NCBI GenBank assembly: GCA_964534515.1
Contig: CAZHPW010000058.1
Coordinates: 1-15,128, forward strand
Length of the DNA stretch: 15,128 nt
Source: UBA6115 sp964534515
Lineage (GTDB): Bacteria; Bacillota; Clostridia; Christensenellales; Aristaeellaceae
Direction of reading: 5' to 3'
Below the pieces are notes generated by a model. That model worked only from the letters and a program-made list of their open reading frames with translations, searched no databases and was not told where the DNA came from. Position numbers and translations under genes: made by a program. Below, piece by piece: positions 14,410 through 15,128 of this stretch (position 1 is its first letter; the number at the start of each line of letters is the position of its first letter).

Positions 14410-14922
14410 TTAGTTCTGGTTCTCGTCCTTGTTCATGTTGGTTTTGAAACTTTCAGCAGCCTGGGCGGCCTTGTCCATGGCCTTGTTGACTGTGCCCGCG
14501 GCCTTGTGCCCCCTGAAGCTGTAGCGGCAGCCAAAGAAGAGGGAGATGGCCATGATGGGCACCACCCACCAGAACATAAAGATGAGCAGCAGCGCCAGCA
14601 CCGTGAGCGGCATGGACAAGAGCAGCTTATCGCGGCGGTTGACATCCATATAGATGTTGTTGGCCTTGTTGAAGACCTCGCCCAGGTAGGAGAACACCTT
14701 GGTCAGCGTCCCGCGCAGGTCCTGCTCCGGCTCTTTTTCGGGCTGGGGGGCCTTTTGCGTGGTGTAGGTGTCGGCATTCTCCTTTTTAATTTTACCGGCG
14801 TTCTCCAAAAGAATCAGCGCGTCAAGCATGTCCCAGTCGCTCTGTTCCAGGGCGTTTTTGGCTTCCTCATAAGTTACATTGGCGTTCTGCCGAAGTTTTT
14901 CAACCATTTCAAAATGTTCCAT
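14410..14922 (-). CDS. UBA-like/DUF4342 domain membrane protein, function unknown
   Basis: A 170-residue protein. Residues 6-45 (VEKLRQNANVTYEEAKNALE, then DMLDALILLENAGKI) form a UBA-like three-helix module like that in elongation factor Ts and NAC proteins. A charged, proline-containing linker (46-70) follows. From about 75 to 137 the sequence matches the DUF4342 pattern: a short soluble part, a hydrophobic span of about 27 residues (105-131, PLTVLALLLIFMFWWVVPIM region) and FGCRYSFRG. The tail (138-170) is a likely amphipathic helix rich in Lys, Ala and Glu. The role is unknown; proteins of this kind are frequent in Clostridia. I chose the ATG at 14922 over the upstream one at 14952 because GGGAGG lies five bases before it and MEHFEMVEKL is the usual beginning. 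The gene is alone between two terminators. Assignment to DUF4342 rests on remembered sequence pattern. Confidence 0.82.
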   Translation of the reverse strand: MEHFEMVEKLRQNANVTYEEAKNALEQSDWDMLDALILLENAGKIKKENADTYTTQKAPQPEKEPEQDLRGTLTKVFSYLGEVFNKANNIYMDVNRRDKLLLSMPLTVLALLLIFMFWWVVPIMAISLFFGCRYSFRGHKAAGTVNKAMDKAAQAAESFKTNMNKDENQN

Positions 14923-15005
14923 ACTGTCCTCCCGGTTTCTTGATGATTGCATCTTAAGCGCTGAAGATTAAGGCATCCCCTTTGCCATCATTAGAGGAAG
15001 ATTAG

Positions 15006-15042
15006 AAAAACAGCCCGCGGTTTATGGTTGGTGAGCGGGCTG
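15006..15042 (-). terminator. Rho-independent terminator of a unit entering from the right
   Basis: On the minus strand CAGCCCGC and GCGGGCTG form a perfect eight-pair stem with a 16-base loop, followed by five T residues. It would end transcription coming from beyond 15128, upstream of the DUF4342 gene. The long loop makes it a little less typical than the other three terminators. Confidence 0.8.
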
Positions 15043-15128
15043 AAACGCCTGGATTGTTACGTAAATTTTACGATTGTTGAGATACGATACATAGGTAACA
15101 CTTAGTGACAAGAAAGCAGAGAGACTTT
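15043..15128. other. Unassigned end of window, no gene recognised
   Basis: No coding region can be supported. The minus strand has early stops in two frames. The third stays open from the edge until a stop inside the terminator hairpin, but I do not recognise the short peptide. The stretch is AT-rich and holds a 13-bp palindrome, CGTAAATTTTACG, at 15060-15072, GATTGTT repeated on both sides of it, and a near-palindrome GTAACACTTAGTGAC at 15094-15108. It could be the untranslated tail of an upstream gene or the edge of a mobile element; I cannot tell. Confidence 0.3.

Noticed and set aside
14931..15005. Promoter for the DUF4342 gene
   Set aside because: A promoter is expected between the terminator at 15006-15042 and the start at 14922, but candidate -10 boxes such as TAAGAT have no acceptable -35 at the right distance, so I did not annotate one.
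1..15128. CRISPR array, tRNA, rRNA, transposase or phage gene
   Set aside because: No regularly spaced repeats, tRNA-like cloverleaf, rRNA core sequence or recognisable mobile-element protein was seen on either strand.

Overview
The window looks like chromosomal DNA from a Gram-positive bacterium of the Clostridia type. This is inferred from the strong GGAGG-type ribosome sites before almost every gene, short gaps or ATGA overlaps, Rho-independent terminators, a UBA-like/DUF4342 membrane protein of a kind typical of Clostridia, and an OmpR-family two-component pair. Base composition is mixed and mostly above 50% G+C. Every gene I can support lies on the minus strand, so the window reads from right to left. 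I see no mobile element, CRISPR array, tRNA or rRNA.

Read in the direction of transcription: (1) 15128-15006, the tail of an upstream unit, with a terminator and no gene I can identify. (2) 14922-14410, a UBA-like/DUF4342 membrane protein with its own terminator. (3) 14284-12294, a response regulator and histidine kinase overlapping by ATGA, closed by a terminator at 12211-12244. (4) 12027-3389, a seven-gene operon behind a near-consensus promoter (TTGACA, 17 bp, TAGTAT): two Opp/Dpp-type permeases, two ATPases, a solute-binding protein, an M14-like zinc carboxypeptidase and an S9 serine peptidase, closed by a strong terminator at 3342-3368. (5) 3153 to beyond the left edge, a second operon behind another good promoter (TTGAGA, 17 bp, TATACT with an extended -10): three different M42 metalloaminopeptidases and then the first 28 codons of alanyl-tRNA synthetase (alaS).

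Units 4 and 5 together read as a peptide import and digestion island. The binding protein and ABC transporter would bring peptides in. A cytoplasmic carboxypeptidase, a cytoplasmic S9 peptidase and three cytoplasmic aminopeptidases would reduce them to amino acids. The last gene of the aminopeptidase operon charges tRNA with one of those amino acids. None of the five peptidases has a visible signal peptide. The families are well known. The less usual points are the binding protein's secretion signal without a lipobox cysteine, the three M42 paralogues in tandem, the placement of alaS 12 bp behind them with no room for its own leader, and several hairpins and inverted repeats at the operon starts and junctions.
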